Virus record (IMG/VR): IMGVR_UViG_3300028073_000018
Span: 1-43,313 of that record
From: a virus
Reading direction: 5' to 3' (one strand)
DNA length: 43,313 bases
The translations under genes were made by a program, and so were the position numbers. Positions 9,191 through 15,874 of the stretch are shown in pieces; within the stretch, counting starts at the first letter, position 1; every line of letters starts with the position of its first letter. A model generated the notes under the pieces. That model did no database searches and was not told the origin of the DNA. It saw only the letters and a list, made by a program, of their open reading frames with translations.

Positions 9191-10105
9191 ATGACAGAAC
9201 CCATGCAAAAAACATATTATTTTATGGCAGGACTTCCTCGTTCGGGAAGCACAATTTTATCTAGTATTTTAAATCAAAATCCAAGATTTTATTCTGGACC
9301 CAGTTCTCCTGTAACTGGGTTAATGGCTATGCTAGAACAACAATTGTCTCAGGATGAATTGTTTTTGGCATATCCAAAACCAGAACAAGCATCGATGATT
9401 ATTTCTAATATCATTCAACAGTATTATTATGATGTAGAAAAACCAGTAATTTTTGATAAAAATAGATCTTGGGTCAATCGAATTCATTATATCGAAGGTT
9501 ACTTAGGAATTACACCAAAGATTATTTGCCCCGTTAGAAATATTGATGAAATTTTAGCATCTTTTATTTCGATACATCATCGCAATCCATATGAAGTAAA
9601 TGGAAAAATAAATTTTATTGATGAGATGTTGATTAAATCTAATATTCCATTAACAGATGATAATCGATGTGAATTTCTTGTTAGTGAATCTGGAATTCTT
9701 GGACAAAGTTATTTGGGAATTAGAAATGTATTAATGAAAGGACAAGAAAAATATTTACATTTTGTTGAATACGATAATCTTGTTAATTCTCCAGAAGAAA
9801 CGATGAAAGAAATTTATGAGTTTCTCGATGAAGAATATTATGAACACGAATTCAATAATCTCATTAATATCAATAATGAGAATGATGCTGCTACTTATGG
9901 TTTGAGTGATATGCATCAAGTCAGAAAAGAATTGAAAAAAACTTCTTTACCTCCAGAAGAAGTACTCTCGGAAAGTATTTTATCAAGATGTAAAGGTCTT
10001 GAATTTTGGAGAGATCTTGAATTAGATAAAAATAGTGAAGTTAATATAAATATAAATATAAACAATCAAGACTCAGAAGAGTCTAGTAACTTTATAGGAT
10101 CTTAA
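9191..10105 (+). CDS. Sulfotransferase family protein (PAPS-dependent)
   Basis: 304 residues. FMAGLPRSGSTILSSIL at residues 11-27 is the 5'-phosphosulfate-binding loop of PAPS sulfotransferases. IICPVRNIDEILASFISIHH around residues 113-132 holds the Arg and Ser that contact the 3'-phosphate of PAPS. These enzymes move sulfate from PAPS onto hydroxyls of sugars or proteins; phage versions are known in cyanomyoviruses. It is the last member of the sugar cassette. The Asn-rich stretch near residue 285 (a run of INI repeats) is a phage-specific linker. Start chosen at ATG 9191; ATG 9203 is an alternative. Substrate unknown, possibly the glycan built by the three upstream enzymes. Confidence 0.85.
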   Translation: MTEPMQKTYYFMAGLPRSGSTILSSILNQNPRFYSGPSSPVTGLMAMLEQQLSQDELFLAYPKPEQASMIISNIIQQYYYDVEKPVIFDKNRSWVNRIHYIEGYLGITPKIICPVRNIDEILASFISIHHRNPYEVNGKINFIDEMLIKSNIPLTDDNRCEFLVSESGILGQSYLGIRNVLMKGQEKYLHFVEYDNLVNSPEETMKEIYEFLDEEYYEHEFNNLININNENDAATYGLSDMHQVRKELKKTSLPPEEVLSESILSRCKGLEFWRDLELDKNSEVNINININNQDSEESSNFIGS

Positions 10106-10106
10106 A

Positions 10107-10376
10107 ATGGAAAGAACTCAAGAACAAATTTTACGAACAATTACTGCAGCTAGAGATAGTGTTTGGGTGATTGAAGATACTATTGCAAAATTAGATGGGG
10201 GAAAAACACCTTCTAAAGAATTAAAATCTAATATTGAACGTAATGTTGGGCATCTGAAACTTGTTGTTTCTGATGAAGAAATTGTTAATTCTGGAGAAGA
10301 TATTTCAGATCTACAATCTGCAATTACAACTGGCGAAGCAAAACTTGCTGAGGACATTTGGCCTGCTGCAGAGTGA
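10107..10376 (+). CDS. Small helical hypothetical protein
   Basis: 89 residues, not recognised. It is predicted to be mostly helical, with heptad-like stretches (RTITAARDSVWVIEDTIAKL and DLQSAITTGEAKLAEDIW), moderately acidic, soluble, without membrane segment. It starts one base after the sulfotransferase stop and closes the cassette; a new promoter follows at 10442. Function unknown. Confidence 0.75.
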   Translation: MERTQEQILRTITAARDSVWVIEDTIAKLDGGKTPSKELKSNIERNVGHLKLVVSDEEIVNSGEDISDLQSAITTGEAKLAEDIWPAAE

Positions 10377-10441
10377 TAAGGCAATAAAATATTGATATAC
10401 TATTTTAATTTTTTCATACGGGGGGTATCTTGGTTTTTATC

Positions 10442-10470
10442 TTGACATATGAGAATACAATCGTTAAGAT
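10442..10470 (+). promoter_or_regulatory. Sigma70-type early promoter
   Basis: TTGACA (10442-10447), 17-base spacer, TAAGAT (10465-10470). It lies in the first real gap after the sugar cassette and heads the long run of small genes, as expected for an early promoter read by host RNA polymerase. Confidence 0.75.
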
Positions 10471-10474
10471 ATTA

Positions 10475-10504
10475 AGACACAACCATAAAACTGTGATTGT
10501 GTCT
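10475..10504 (+). promoter_or_regulatory. Leader hairpin just after the early promoter
   Basis: AGACACAA (10475-10482) and TTGTGTCT (10497-10504) form a perfect 8-bp stem starting right at the expected transcript 5' end. It may stabilise the mRNA or act as an operator. Confidence 0.4.
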
Positions 10505-10535
10505 ACTATATAAACTTGTACCCTTCTTTCTTCTT

Positions 10536-10685
10536 ATGACTTCAAAAATCTATCTAGAAAAAGATTCAGATACAATTTACGAAGAACTTTTCGTAAATGA
10601 AAGCAGTGAAGATCTTGAAGACTTCGAAGATGAATATCGTGATAATGATCGAATGGATGATATGATCTCCAGATATGGATACTAA
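10536..10685 (+). CDS. Very acidic 49-residue hypothetical protein
   Basis: Start taken at ATG 10536; the open frame extends upstream to a TTG but that lies in the promoter leader. The protein is dominated by Asp and Glu (SSEDLEDFEDEYRDNDRMDD), a composition seen in DNA-mimic or protein-binding early phage proteins, but no family is recognised. First gene behind the 10442 promoter, hence probably an early, host-directed protein. Confidence 0.65.
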   Translation: MTSKIYLEKDSDTIYEELFVNESSEDLEDFEDEYRDNDRMDDMISRYGY

Positions 10686-10700
10686 TGGAGAAAATGTCTC

Positions 10701-10841
10701 ATGAACAACCAGTTAGAGCAAGAAATTTTAACCGAAATTAAAAACAAGGATCTGGATGAATTTGCAAGTTATTTGGGAATTGACACCGAAGACTTGGAAG
10801 AACTATACTTTGATCTTGATTTCGATGATTACTCTCGATGA
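10701..10841 (+). CDS. 46-residue acidic hypothetical protein
   Basis: ATG 10701 to TGA 10841. Sequence begins MNNQLEQEILTEIKNKDLD and ends in an acidic, aromatic tail (EELYFDLDFDDYSR). Its stop overlaps the next start (ATGA), which supports it as a real, translationally coupled gene. No family recognised. Confidence 0.62.
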   Translation: MNNQLEQEILTEIKNKDLDEFASYLGIDTEDLEELYFDLDFDDYSR

Positions 10842-11038
10842 CCATTGTTGCATTTAGACCTTTGGAAGAACCAGAACCTTATTCTTCTTATGTAACTAGA
10901 GATGGAATGTGGGCTGCAATTCCATATGGTAACACTAAATATGTGATTATTAATAATGGATATCAAGTCCATACAGCTAATAATCTACAATCTGCAAAAA
11001 ACTTTATTGCCAAACAACAGAGGAAAACTAAAAAATGA
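10838..11038 (+). CDS. Small hypothetical protein with SAKNFIAKQQ tail
   Basis: 66 residues. The middle (YVIINNGYQVHTANNLQSAK) suggests a small beta-alpha unit and the C terminus is basic (AKQQRKTKK). The LQSAKNFIAKQQ end resembles LESATKFIKKQQ in the protein at 17135, so the two may be distant paralogues. Four-base overlaps on both sides place it in a tight operon. Function unknown. Confidence 0.72.
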   Translation: MTIVAFRPLEEPEPYSSYVTRDGMWAAIPYGNTKYVIINNGYQVHTANNLQSAKNFIAKQQRKTKK

Positions 11039-11271
11039 TTTACGTGAATCTTATTGAAACTGTTCGTCAAATTAAAAATCATGTAGAAGTGGTTGCTACC
11101 ATTGAAGATGAAGATGGGAAACAAACATTGGGAATTTCAGACTTCTTTCTTTTGAATTCTGAACAACTTCCTGAAGATGAGGATGAACTGTGCTATTATC
11201 TTGAAGATAAAGAATTGGATTGGAATTCGTTTATTCCAGTTTGGTCTGATGATTTGCTTTTGGTTGCATAA
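11035..11271 (+). CDS. Acidic small hypothetical protein
   Basis: 78 residues, acidic, beta-rich start (VNLIETVRQIKNHVEVVATI) and an acidic C-terminal half (LPEDEDELCYYLEDKELDW). No recognised domain. ATG overlaps the upstream stop, and its stop shares a base with the next start. Confidence 0.72.
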   Translation: MIYVNLIETVRQIKNHVEVVATIEDEDGKQTLGISDFFLLNSEQLPEDEDELCYYLEDKELDWNSFIPVWSDDLLLVA

Positions 11272-11474
11272 TGGTTAATTTACCAAGTTTGTTTTCTCAA
11301 ACTTCGGATGGTCTTTATGATAGACATTATTATAAAGTATTATTAAAAAATAATACAACAAAGAAGTTTGATTATTATGAAGATGTAAGAAATTTTTGGT
11401 TTGAAAATTGCAGAATTCCAGATTTTTTAGATATTATCACTGTTCACGATAAATCAACAAAAAAAGGATTTTAA
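11271..11474 (+). CDS. Small hypothetical protein
   Basis: 67 residues with many aromatic and basic residues (DRHYYKVLLKNNTTKKFDYY). No motif recognised. One-base overlap with the upstream gene and two bases before the next start. Confidence 0.68.
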   Translation: MVNLPSLFSQTSDGLYDRHYYKVLLKNNTTKKFDYYEDVRNFWFENCRIPDFLDIITVHDKSTKKGF

Positions 11475-11476
11475 AA

Positions 11477-11653
11477 ATGTATAAAGAACTTTCCCCATAT
11501 GAAATAGCACTTGCAAATTTTGGCGATCGTGTTGCTATTATAGCAGGACTCGAAATTTCTGGAAAATTAAGTCCAGAAGATGCACATCAACAGGTTAAGT
11601 CTTTATATCAAGAATTAAAATCACTTAGAAAAAAAGAAAAGGATAGTTGGTGA
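11477..11653 (+). CDS. 58-residue hypothetical protein
   Basis: Begins MYKELSPYEIALANFGDRVA; two helices separated by KLSPEDA are likely, followed by a lysine-rich tail. No family recognised. It follows the preceding stop by two bases and is the last gene before a 34-base gap. Confidence 0.62.
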   Translation: MYKELSPYEIALANFGDRVAIIAGLEISGKLSPEDAHQQVKSLYQELKSLRKKEKDSW

Positions 11654-11687
11654 CATTGTTAAATATTAACAGTATATATCGAAAGTT

Positions 11688-11852
11688 ATGGTTGTATTAA
11701 TTTCTACAACCGTGATTTCCTGTACTCAGGCACTTAGTATTATCAATAGGTTGCAAAAAATAGTAGGTCTTACCGAACAACAAAAAAATGAAATTGTTTT
11801 GGAAGTAAAGAAAACTATTCCATCTTGTCCCATTAGGATTGAAAAAAGATGA
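11688..11852 (+). CDS. 54-residue hypothetical protein
   Basis: Begins MVVLISTTVISCTQALSII and contains IVGLTEQQKNEIVLEVKKT. The hydrophobic start could be mistaken for a signal or lipobox (VISC), but it is short and is followed by a polar helix, so a compact cytoplasmic protein is equally likely. Overlaps the next gene by an ATGA junction. Confidence 0.62.
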   Translation: MVVLISTTVISCTQALSIINRLQKIVGLTEQQKNEIVLEVKKTIPSCPIRIEKR

Positions 11853-12049
11853 ACAATCAACAATTAAGTTATAGTGAAGAATCTAAAGACATAAAATGGA
11901 ACAGAGGTTTGGATCTCTTTGTGGAATCTGTATTAAAACCAGATCAGGAACTTCGTCAATGTTCACATGATCAAAAATGTTATAATGAATTTATGGAAAT
12001 TAGGGAAAATGTTTTAGACTATTTGAAAACTATTCGTAAATTTGTTTGA
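11849..12049 (+). CDS. Small hypothetical protein
   Basis: 66 residues, charged and helical, with CSHDQKCYNEFMEIREN in the centre; two Cys and one His could bind metal but the spacing matches no known motif. Start ATG 11849 overlaps the upstream stop. Confidence 0.65.
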   Translation: MNNQQLSYSEESKDIKWNRGLDLFVESVLKPDQELRQCSHDQKCYNEFMEIRENVLDYLKTIRKFV

Positions 12050-12053
12050 TAAT

Positions 12054-12060
12054 CTAAATA
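12054..12060 (+). promoter_or_regulatory. Late-promoter-like CTAAATA
   Basis: CTAAATA lies 21 bases before the ATG at 12082, the same spacing as other late-octamer variants in this window. Short motif in AT-rich DNA, so tentative. Confidence 0.4.
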
Positions 12061-12081
12061 ACCCTATATCTGGAGTAATTT

Positions 12082-12402
12082 ATGCTATCTACACAATATC
12101 GTCTTCGTCTTGAAGCAATTTGTAAAAAGATTGCTTTACATCAAGAAGTAAGTTTAGAGGACATGATTTGGGCCGAAAAACTTGCAAAATCAAATCGTTC
12201 TGCTTCTACTATACTTCGTCAGGCTAGGAGAAAGGCAGAAAATCCTGATATGCAAGAAGGTGATATGGATGATTTTTTGAATCAACTTGATATTGGTGGA
12301 TTAGGGCACGAAAGATTTGGAAAAAGAGGATTTGATGATATTGATGATATGATAGATTGGTGGACGGAAGATAAACCCGATGATTGGCGTCAAAGAGATT
12401 AA
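12082..12402 (+). CDS. Hypothetical protein with helical N-terminal half and acidic end
   Basis: 106 residues. Residues 1-50 are amphipathic helices (LRLEAICKKIALHQEVSLED, WAEKLAKSN); residues 55-106 are acidic with repeated Asp-Asp and Trp (DDIDDMIDWWTEDKPDDW). No enzymatic motif. A good GGAG precedes the ATG. It heads a small cluster that includes the HiPIP-like gene. Role unknown. Confidence 0.75.
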   Translation: MLSTQYRLRLEAICKKIALHQEVSLEDMIWAEKLAKSNRSASTILRQARRKAENPDMQEGDMDDFLNQLDIGGLGHERFGKRGFDDIDDMIDWWTEDKPDDWRQRD

Positions 12403-12404
12403 AG

Positions 12405-12605
12405 ATGGATTATGAAGAGTTTTTGGATATGCCAACTACTTTTTTGGATGATATGGCACATTTAATAAATATTAAACATAAATATCGATTAGAGTTTAGT
12501 GAGCAGGAGAAGGAAATAAATCAACATCTGTTAAAGTATTGGGAAGAAATGAAACTTAACGAACTAAGATATAAATTCGAAAAATGTTGGGAAATTGATG
12601 AATGA
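12405..12605 (+). CDS. Small helical hypothetical protein
   Basis: 66 residues from ATG 12405, two bases after the preceding stop; an in-frame TTG at 12384 would overlap the upstream gene and is less likely. Mostly helical and charged (EQEKEINQHLLKYWEEMKLN). Ends in an ATGA overlap with the Fe-S-like gene. Confidence 0.68.
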   Translation: MDYEEFLDMPTTFLDDMAHLINIKHKYRLEFSEQEKEINQHLLKYWEEMKLNELRYKFEKCWEIDE

Positions 12606-12802
12606 AAACATTTAAAGAATTTCTTTTCGAGGAAGAAAAAGCATCTAAATCGATTGCAAAATATCAAAATGAACCAAAAGGAAATGAAAAATGTTCCAAT
12701 TGTAACATGTGGAGACCTCCAAATGCTTGCACTGCAGTAAGTGGTAAAATCTCACCAGATGGTTGGTGTAAATGGCATCAATATGACAGAAAAAATCAAT
12801 GA
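12602..12802 (+). CDS. HiPIP-like Fe-S protein with capsid-targeting-like N terminus
   Basis: 66 residues in two parts. Residues 1-13, MKTFKEFLFEEEK, match the T4 internal-protein capsid-targeting pattern (MKTYQEFIAEA) shared with the genes at 20163, 21210 and 21680. Residues 31-58 contain CSNCNMWRPPNAC followed by SGKISPDGWC, the C-x2-C ... PPNxC ... ISPxGWC signature of small high-potential iron-sulfur proteins (here C-x2-C-x8-C-x12-C), which bind one [4Fe-4S] cluster and carry single electrons. If both readings are right this is a redox protein packaged in the head. Cluster binding is inference. It overlaps genes on both sides by four bases. Confidence 0.72.
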   Translation: MKTFKEFLFEEEKASKSIAKYQNEPKGNEKCSNCNMWRPPNACTAVSGKISPDGWCKWHQYDRKNQ

Positions 12803-12990
12803 AAAATACTATCATCCTTTCACTATGTTTTCTCCCCCTTGCAATCATTTATGTGATTATGAAAGTATCTTTATGGTTGTCCTCTAGTGCTTCGGAGATC
12901 AATTATGTCAGAGAAGATGCCAAACGAGAACACGGACCTTACGTGGAGGGAGCATATGCAGATGTTGATAAAGAGGATGAGGAAGATTGA
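12799..12990 (+). CDS. Single-pass membrane hypothetical protein
   Basis: 63 residues. Residues 3-28 (LSLCFLPLAIIYVIMKVSLW and flanks) form one transmembrane segment; the rest is an acidic, probably cytoplasmic tail ending DVDKEDEED. The second half overlaps the next gene in another reading frame for 86 bases. No family recognised. Confidence 0.62.
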   Translation: MKNTIILSLCFLPLAIIYVIMKVSLWLSSSASEINYVREDAKREHGPYVEGAYADVDKEDEED

Positions 12991-13123
12991 AGTCGCAGAT
13001 ATTATTGATCAAGCAATATGGGAATGGTATTTTGAGATGGGAAAGGAAGTTCCCAACTGGAAGTGTCAGAAAGATCCAAAATGGTGGACGGATTATTTAA
13101 AAGAACTTGACAACGAAAAATAG
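12905..13123 (+). CDS. Hypothetical protein, out-of-frame overlap with the membrane gene
   Basis: 72 residues from ATG 12905, preceded by GGAG seven bases upstream (12896-ish). Sequence includes TWREHMQMLIKRMRKIEVAD and WKCQKDPKWWTDYLKELDN, a charged helical protein with a Trp-rich C terminus. Its first 29 codons lie inside the upstream gene in a different frame. The good ribosome site and clean C terminus argue both are used. Function unknown. Confidence 0.66.
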   Translation: MSEKMPNENTDLTWREHMQMLIKRMRKIEVADIIDQAIWEWYFEMGKEVPNWKCQKDPKWWTDYLKELDNEK

Positions 13124-13157
13124 ATATTCTATAGTTTGAACTATATGACTTTTTAGA

Positions 13158-13352
13158 ATGGACTACAAACCTTATACAATAGAATGGAGTAGAAAACGTT
13201 ACTTGTCTGAAGCAATACAAAAGTATTTTGACGACGAGATTTCTCCAGAAGTTGTTTTAGACGATATATTAGATATCTTAAATGAATTTGCTTCTGATCA
13301 TAAATCAAAGGCAAAAAAATTTCAATATATAATAGACAATTTAAAAAAATAA
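13158..13352 (+). CDS. Small helical hypothetical protein
   Basis: 64 residues; N terminus MDYKPYTIEWSRKRYLSEAI then acidic helices (VVLDDILDILNEFASD) and a Lys-rich end. No motif recognised. It stands 34 bases downstream of the preceding stop and one base before the next start. Confidence 0.65.
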   Translation: MDYKPYTIEWSRKRYLSEAIQKYFDDEISPEVVLDDILDILNEFASDHKSKAKKFQYIIDNLKK

Positions 13353-13353
13353 T

Positions 13354-13584
13354 ATGACCACATATTACGTATGGTTGTCAATATTTTCTGTAATTGCATA
13401 CTTTATAGCAACAGATGAAAGTGTTGCAAAGTATGTAATTTTGTTGTATAAACTTTTAGAAGTAAATACAAAAAGATTTTACTGGATGATAAGATTTCAT
13501 CCTAAAAACCCCATTACAAATTTGATCAAAAGGTGGGAATATGCTAAAATTGCAAAGCAACTGAGAAAGGAATTTGAAGATTGA
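13354..13584 (+). CDS. Hypothetical protein with N-terminal hydrophobic segment
   Basis: 76 residues. Residues 4-20 (YVWLSIFSVIAYFIATD) form a plausible membrane anchor and a second hydrophobic stretch follows (YVILLYKLLEV); the C-terminal half is basic (MIRFHPKNPITNLIKRWEY). Probably a small inner-membrane protein. Its stop overlaps the next gene's TTG start. Confidence 0.62.
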   Translation: MTTYYVWLSIFSVIAYFIATDESVAKYVILLYKLLEVNTKRFYWMIRFHPKNPITNLIKRWEYAKIAKQLRKEFED

Positions 13585-13820
13585 CTTTATATGTTGTTCG
13601 CACCAGTGAAACTACATTGATAACTCATGATGGAAATGTTCAACTTGGATTTTTTCATTCAACTTTAGAAGAATTCATGAAACTTCAACGTGCAGATTAT
13701 GTTGAAGTCCATTGGATTCCTGATCCTATTGCGAAAAGATACAAAAAAATTTCATATCAAAAGCATCTTAAAATGATGTCTTATGGTAAGGTGGACGATC
13801 CAGACTCTGGCACAAAGTGA
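13581..13820 (+). CDS. Hypothetical protein with TTG start
   Basis: 79 residues. No ATG occurs before residue 33; TTG 13581 overlaps the upstream stop (TTGA) with AAGGAA nine bases before it, which is the best start. Beta-rich N terminus (LYVVRTSETTLITHDGNVQL) and basic C terminus. No family recognised. A sigma70 promoter for the next gene follows immediately. Confidence 0.65.
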   Translation: MTLYVVRTSETTLITHDGNVQLGFFHSTLEEFMKLQRADYVEVHWIPDPIAKRYKKISYQKHLKMMSYGKVDDPDSGTK

Positions 13821-13821
13821 C

Positions 13822-13850
13822 TTGAGATGTCACCCATAACGTCGTATAAT
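13822..13850 (+). promoter_or_regulatory. Sigma70-type early promoter with consensus -10
   Basis: TTGAGA (13822-13827), exactly 17 bases, TATAAT (13845-13850). The -10 overlaps an in-frame ATG at 13849, which shows that the real start of the next gene is ATG 13873. Confidence 0.82.
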
Positions 13851-13872
13851 GGTTATAGATAAAAGGAGATCT

Positions 13873-14142
13873 ATGAATTTCGATACATCAGTTACACACA
13901 CATTTTCTTACATTTATAAGAATGATAACCCTCCACTTAAAATTTATGAGGGAAGTCTGCGTGATCAGAATGTAACAATTACATCCAATGATGATGACAT
14001 GACTATTTGGCAATTGTTTAATCTTTTTAAGTCATATGTACTAGCAGTTGGATATTGTGAAAAATCTTTCTACGATGGATGTGAATTTTATACCAAGGAA
14101 TTTTACAATGAAGATTTGAGTGAAGATGAAAATGGAATTTGA
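13873..14142 (+). CDS. Hypothetical protein under strong early promoter
   Basis: 89 residues from ATG 13873 behind a consensus AAAAGGAGAT site; the upstream ATG at 13849 falls in the -10 box. The protein has SNDDDMTIWQLFNLFKSYVL in the middle, an amphipathic helix, and an acidic C terminus. First gene after the 13822 promoter, so probably early and well expressed. No family recognised. Confidence 0.74.
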   Translation: MNFDTSVTHTFSYIYKNDNPPLKIYEGSLRDQNVTITSNDDDMTIWQLFNLFKSYVLAVGYCEKSFYDGCEFYTKEFYNEDLSEDENGI

Positions 14143-14428
14143 ATTTACTAAAGAGTATCCTGTATCCTATTTGTGTCCTCGGATCACGATTCAAAAAAAT
14201 CGTTGTGGTGGAAAACCATGCATTCGTGGAACTGAAGTTTTAGTAAAAACTATAGCAAATCTTGCAAATTCAGGATTAAGTCAGAAGGATGTTTTGAAGA
14301 AATATCCTAATCTTACCATGGAAGATTTAAGTGATGTTTACATTTATTATCATGGACCACATTTAATGTTTCAGAATCTAGAAACACCAGATGTTTGTCC
14401 AGGTGAGACTACAAAAATTGTAATGTGA
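14126..14428 (+). CDS. DUF433-domain protein (antitoxin-like HTH)
   Basis: About 100 residues; GTG 14120, ATG 14126 and ATG 14132 are all possible starts within the overlap with the upstream gene. NRCGGKPCIRGTEVLVKTI followed by GLSQKDVLKKYPNLTMEDL is the full DUF433 signature (CGGKPCIRGTRIPV, then YPxLTxEDI). DUF433 proteins are small winged-helix-like proteins, very common in cyanobacteria and usually paired with a toxin. No toxin-like partner is obvious beside it here, so it could neutralise a host toxin or act as a regulator. Ends with CPGETTKIVM. Confidence 0.8.
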   Translation: MKMEFEFTKEYPVSYLCPRITIQKNRCGGKPCIRGTEVLVKTIANLANSGLSQKDVLKKYPNLTMEDLSDVYIYYHGPHLMFQNLETPDVCPGETTKIVM

Positions 14429-14432
14429 GTTT

Positions 14433-14720
14433 ATGTCTAACGTAGAAATTCTTGAAGTAAGTCTTGAAAATTATGAGACTGCTTATGTAAAGGCAATTGT
14501 CGAAGACATGGTTTTGACACATAGGCAAACTAGATTTGAACCTGACGAATATGGTCCAGCAGTATGCTATGCTTTAGTAAATCTTTCTGATGTTGCTGAG
14601 CATATAAGTGATATTGGATCTGGAATTTATATGGAAAATCCAATTGAAGCAGTAAGAGAATATATTGAAGCAATTAACTATGATTTAGAATGGGAAATTA
14701 TAGATGAAGAAGATTATTGA
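14433..14720 (+). CDS. Hypothetical protein
   Basis: 95 residues, acidic, alpha/beta, with VSLENYETAYVKAIVEDMVL and EYGPAVCYALVNLSDVAEHI. No recognised domain. It starts four bases after the DUF433 stop and its last 17 bases overlap the next gene. Confidence 0.7.
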   Translation: MSNVEILEVSLENYETAYVKAIVEDMVLTHRQTRFEPDEYGPAVCYALVNLSDVAEHISDIGSGIYMENPIEAVREYIEAINYDLEWEIIDEEDY

Positions 14721-14922
14721 GGGAGATATTGTAGTCTTTATTGGATGTTTAAAGGAACAAATTAATTGGGGAAATAATGATGACCCAAATGGGATTCTAA
14801 TTAAAAATAATACTTATATTGTAGAAAAAATTGAAGTTCATTCTTATCATACAAAATTGACTTTAAAAGGAGTGAATGGTAAATTTAATAGTGTCTGTTT
14901 TCTTAAATTAGAGGATGAGTGA
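14704..14922 (+). CDS. Small beta-rich hypothetical protein
   Basis: 72 residues: GDIVVFIGCLKEQINWG, NTYIVEKIEVHSYHTKLTLK, SVCFLKLED. Alternating strands suggest a small beta barrel (SH3- or KOW-like), but no specific family can be claimed. Overlaps both neighbours. Confidence 0.66.
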   Translation: MKKIIEGDIVVFIGCLKEQINWGNNDDPNGILIKNNTYIVEKIEVHSYHTKLTLKGVNGKFNSVCFLKLEDE

Positions 14923-15067
14923 TTATCTCAAATTGATTGAACTTCGTAAAGAGGCATTGTTTGAAGGAGATGAAGATCAAGCACTGATTTATTGGGAAAT
15001 GATTGAAAATCTTATAGAAAATGGTAAAGTAACTGAAGAAGAATTTATTGTAGGAGATTATGTCTAA
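14915..15067 (+). CDS. 50-residue acidic hypothetical protein
   Basis: ATG 14915 to TAA 15067. Helical and acidic (LRKEALFEGDEDQALIYWEM then IENLIENGKVTEEEF). Overlaps the upstream stop by eight bases and shares one base with the next ATG, which supports coupling. Confidence 0.6.
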   Translation: MSDYLKLIELRKEALFEGDEDQALIYWEMIENLIENGKVTEEEFIVGDYV

Positions 15068-15189
15068 TGGCAACTAAAACATTTGAACAAAAAAACGGAA
15101 CGGTTTGGATTTGGGAAGAAACTCCCGAACTTAAAAAATTTATTCAAAACCAAGAGAAACAAAATAGTGAAAGTGCCAAGCAAAAATGA
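15067..15189 (+). CDS. 40-residue hypothetical protein
   Basis: Sequence starts MATKTFEQKNGTVWIWEETP and ends in a basic tail. The start shares the last A of the previous stop (TAATG). Too short to classify. Confidence 0.55.
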   Translation: MATKTFEQKNGTVWIWEETPELKKFIQNQEKQNSESAKQK

Positions 15190-15193
15190 ATTA

Positions 15194-15340
15194 ATGCATC
15201 TACAACTTCAGGCACTCCTTAGAGAGCATACTTTTTCCGATCTTCAATATCTTGGAATTCGTGAAGGTGAGCATTATTACTCTATTGCAGGAAATGAAGT
15301 TCCAGTTAGTATGATTGAAGGATTGGATTCTGAAGATTGA
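15194..15340 (+). CDS. 48-residue hypothetical protein
   Basis: ATG 15194 gives MHLQLQALLREHTFSDLQYL, then GIREGEHYYSIAGNEVPVSM. The frame extends further up to TTG 15083 but that would cover the whole preceding gene, so the inner ATG is preferred. No family recognised. Confidence 0.55.
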   Translation: MHLQLQALLREHTFSDLQYLGIREGEHYYSIAGNEVPVSMIEGLDSED

Positions 15341-15345
15341 ATTTT

Positions 15346-15510
15346 ATGGATTTACCTATTGATGATAAAGAATTGGATACAATTCTTTATGCACTTGGAG
15401 TTGGAGGAAATGTTCAACTATATCAAAAACTTAAACTAGTAAGAGATTTGAAAAAGGAAGGTTTACCTTATAAAAAGATCTTACGTGAAAAATATGGAGT
15501 TGTAATTTAA
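15346..15510 (+). CDS. 54-residue hypothetical protein, HTH-like end
   Basis: MDLPIDDKELDTILYALGVG, then LKLVRDLKKEGLPYKKILRE. The second half (GLPYKKILREKYG) is shaped like a short helix-turn-helix but is too small to assign. Stop shares a base with the next ATG. Confidence 0.6.
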   Translation: MDLPIDDKELDTILYALGVGGNVQLYQKLKLVRDLKKEGLPYKKILREKYGVVI

Positions 15511-15722
15511 TGGAAGAGTATACTTGGATTGATGATTGTTTTCGTGTAGAACAAAAGAAGTGGGGAACCTGGGACTCTTATAATAAGGAAGGCAAATGTA
15601 TTGTAACTTCATTGACTGAAGAACAATGTATAAATGCAACTCGTTTTTATCTAAAAGGTATTCAAGAAGGGTGGTCTGAAAATACTGTTAAATATGAAGG
15701 AGTAGTTGGTGGAAAACTATGA
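15510..15722 (+). CDS. Hypothetical protein
   Basis: 70 residues with several Trp and Cys (YTWIDDCFRVEQKKWGTWDS). LTEEQCINATRFYLKGIQ is a likely helix. No family recognised. Overlaps both neighbours by one and four bases. Confidence 0.66.
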   Translation: MEEYTWIDDCFRVEQKKWGTWDSYNKEGKCIVTSLTEEQCINATRFYLKGIQEGWSENTVKYEGVVGGKL

Positions 15723-15874
15723 CTGATACTGATGAGACTGCACCTTGGTATGAATTTGTCTCATATATAAGATGTTGTGAGAGTCTTGGTGTTACCCCAA
15801 GTCTTTCACGATTTTTTCGTTATAATCAGTATTTCAAATCATTATTTACAGAGAGCACACACAATGAAACTTAA
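15719..15874 (+). CDS. 51-residue hypothetical protein
   Basis: MTDTDETAPWYEFVSYIRCC, then ESLGVTPSLSRFFRYNQYF. LGVTPSLSRFFRY resembles a short helix-turn-helix. ATG overlaps the upstream stop, and its end overlaps the next gene by 11 bases in another frame. Confidence 0.55.
   Translation: MTDTDETAPWYEFVSYIRCCESLGVTPSLSRFFRYNQYFKSLFTESTHNET

Noticed and set aside
13849-13872. ATG 13849 as start of the 13873 gene
   Set aside because: It lies inside the TATAAT -10 box of the gene's own promoter; ATG 13873 has a consensus ribosome site.
15083-15193. Longer start (TTG 15083) for the protein at 15194
   Set aside because: It would cover the entire 40-codon gene at 15067 in another frame and lacks a ribosome site.
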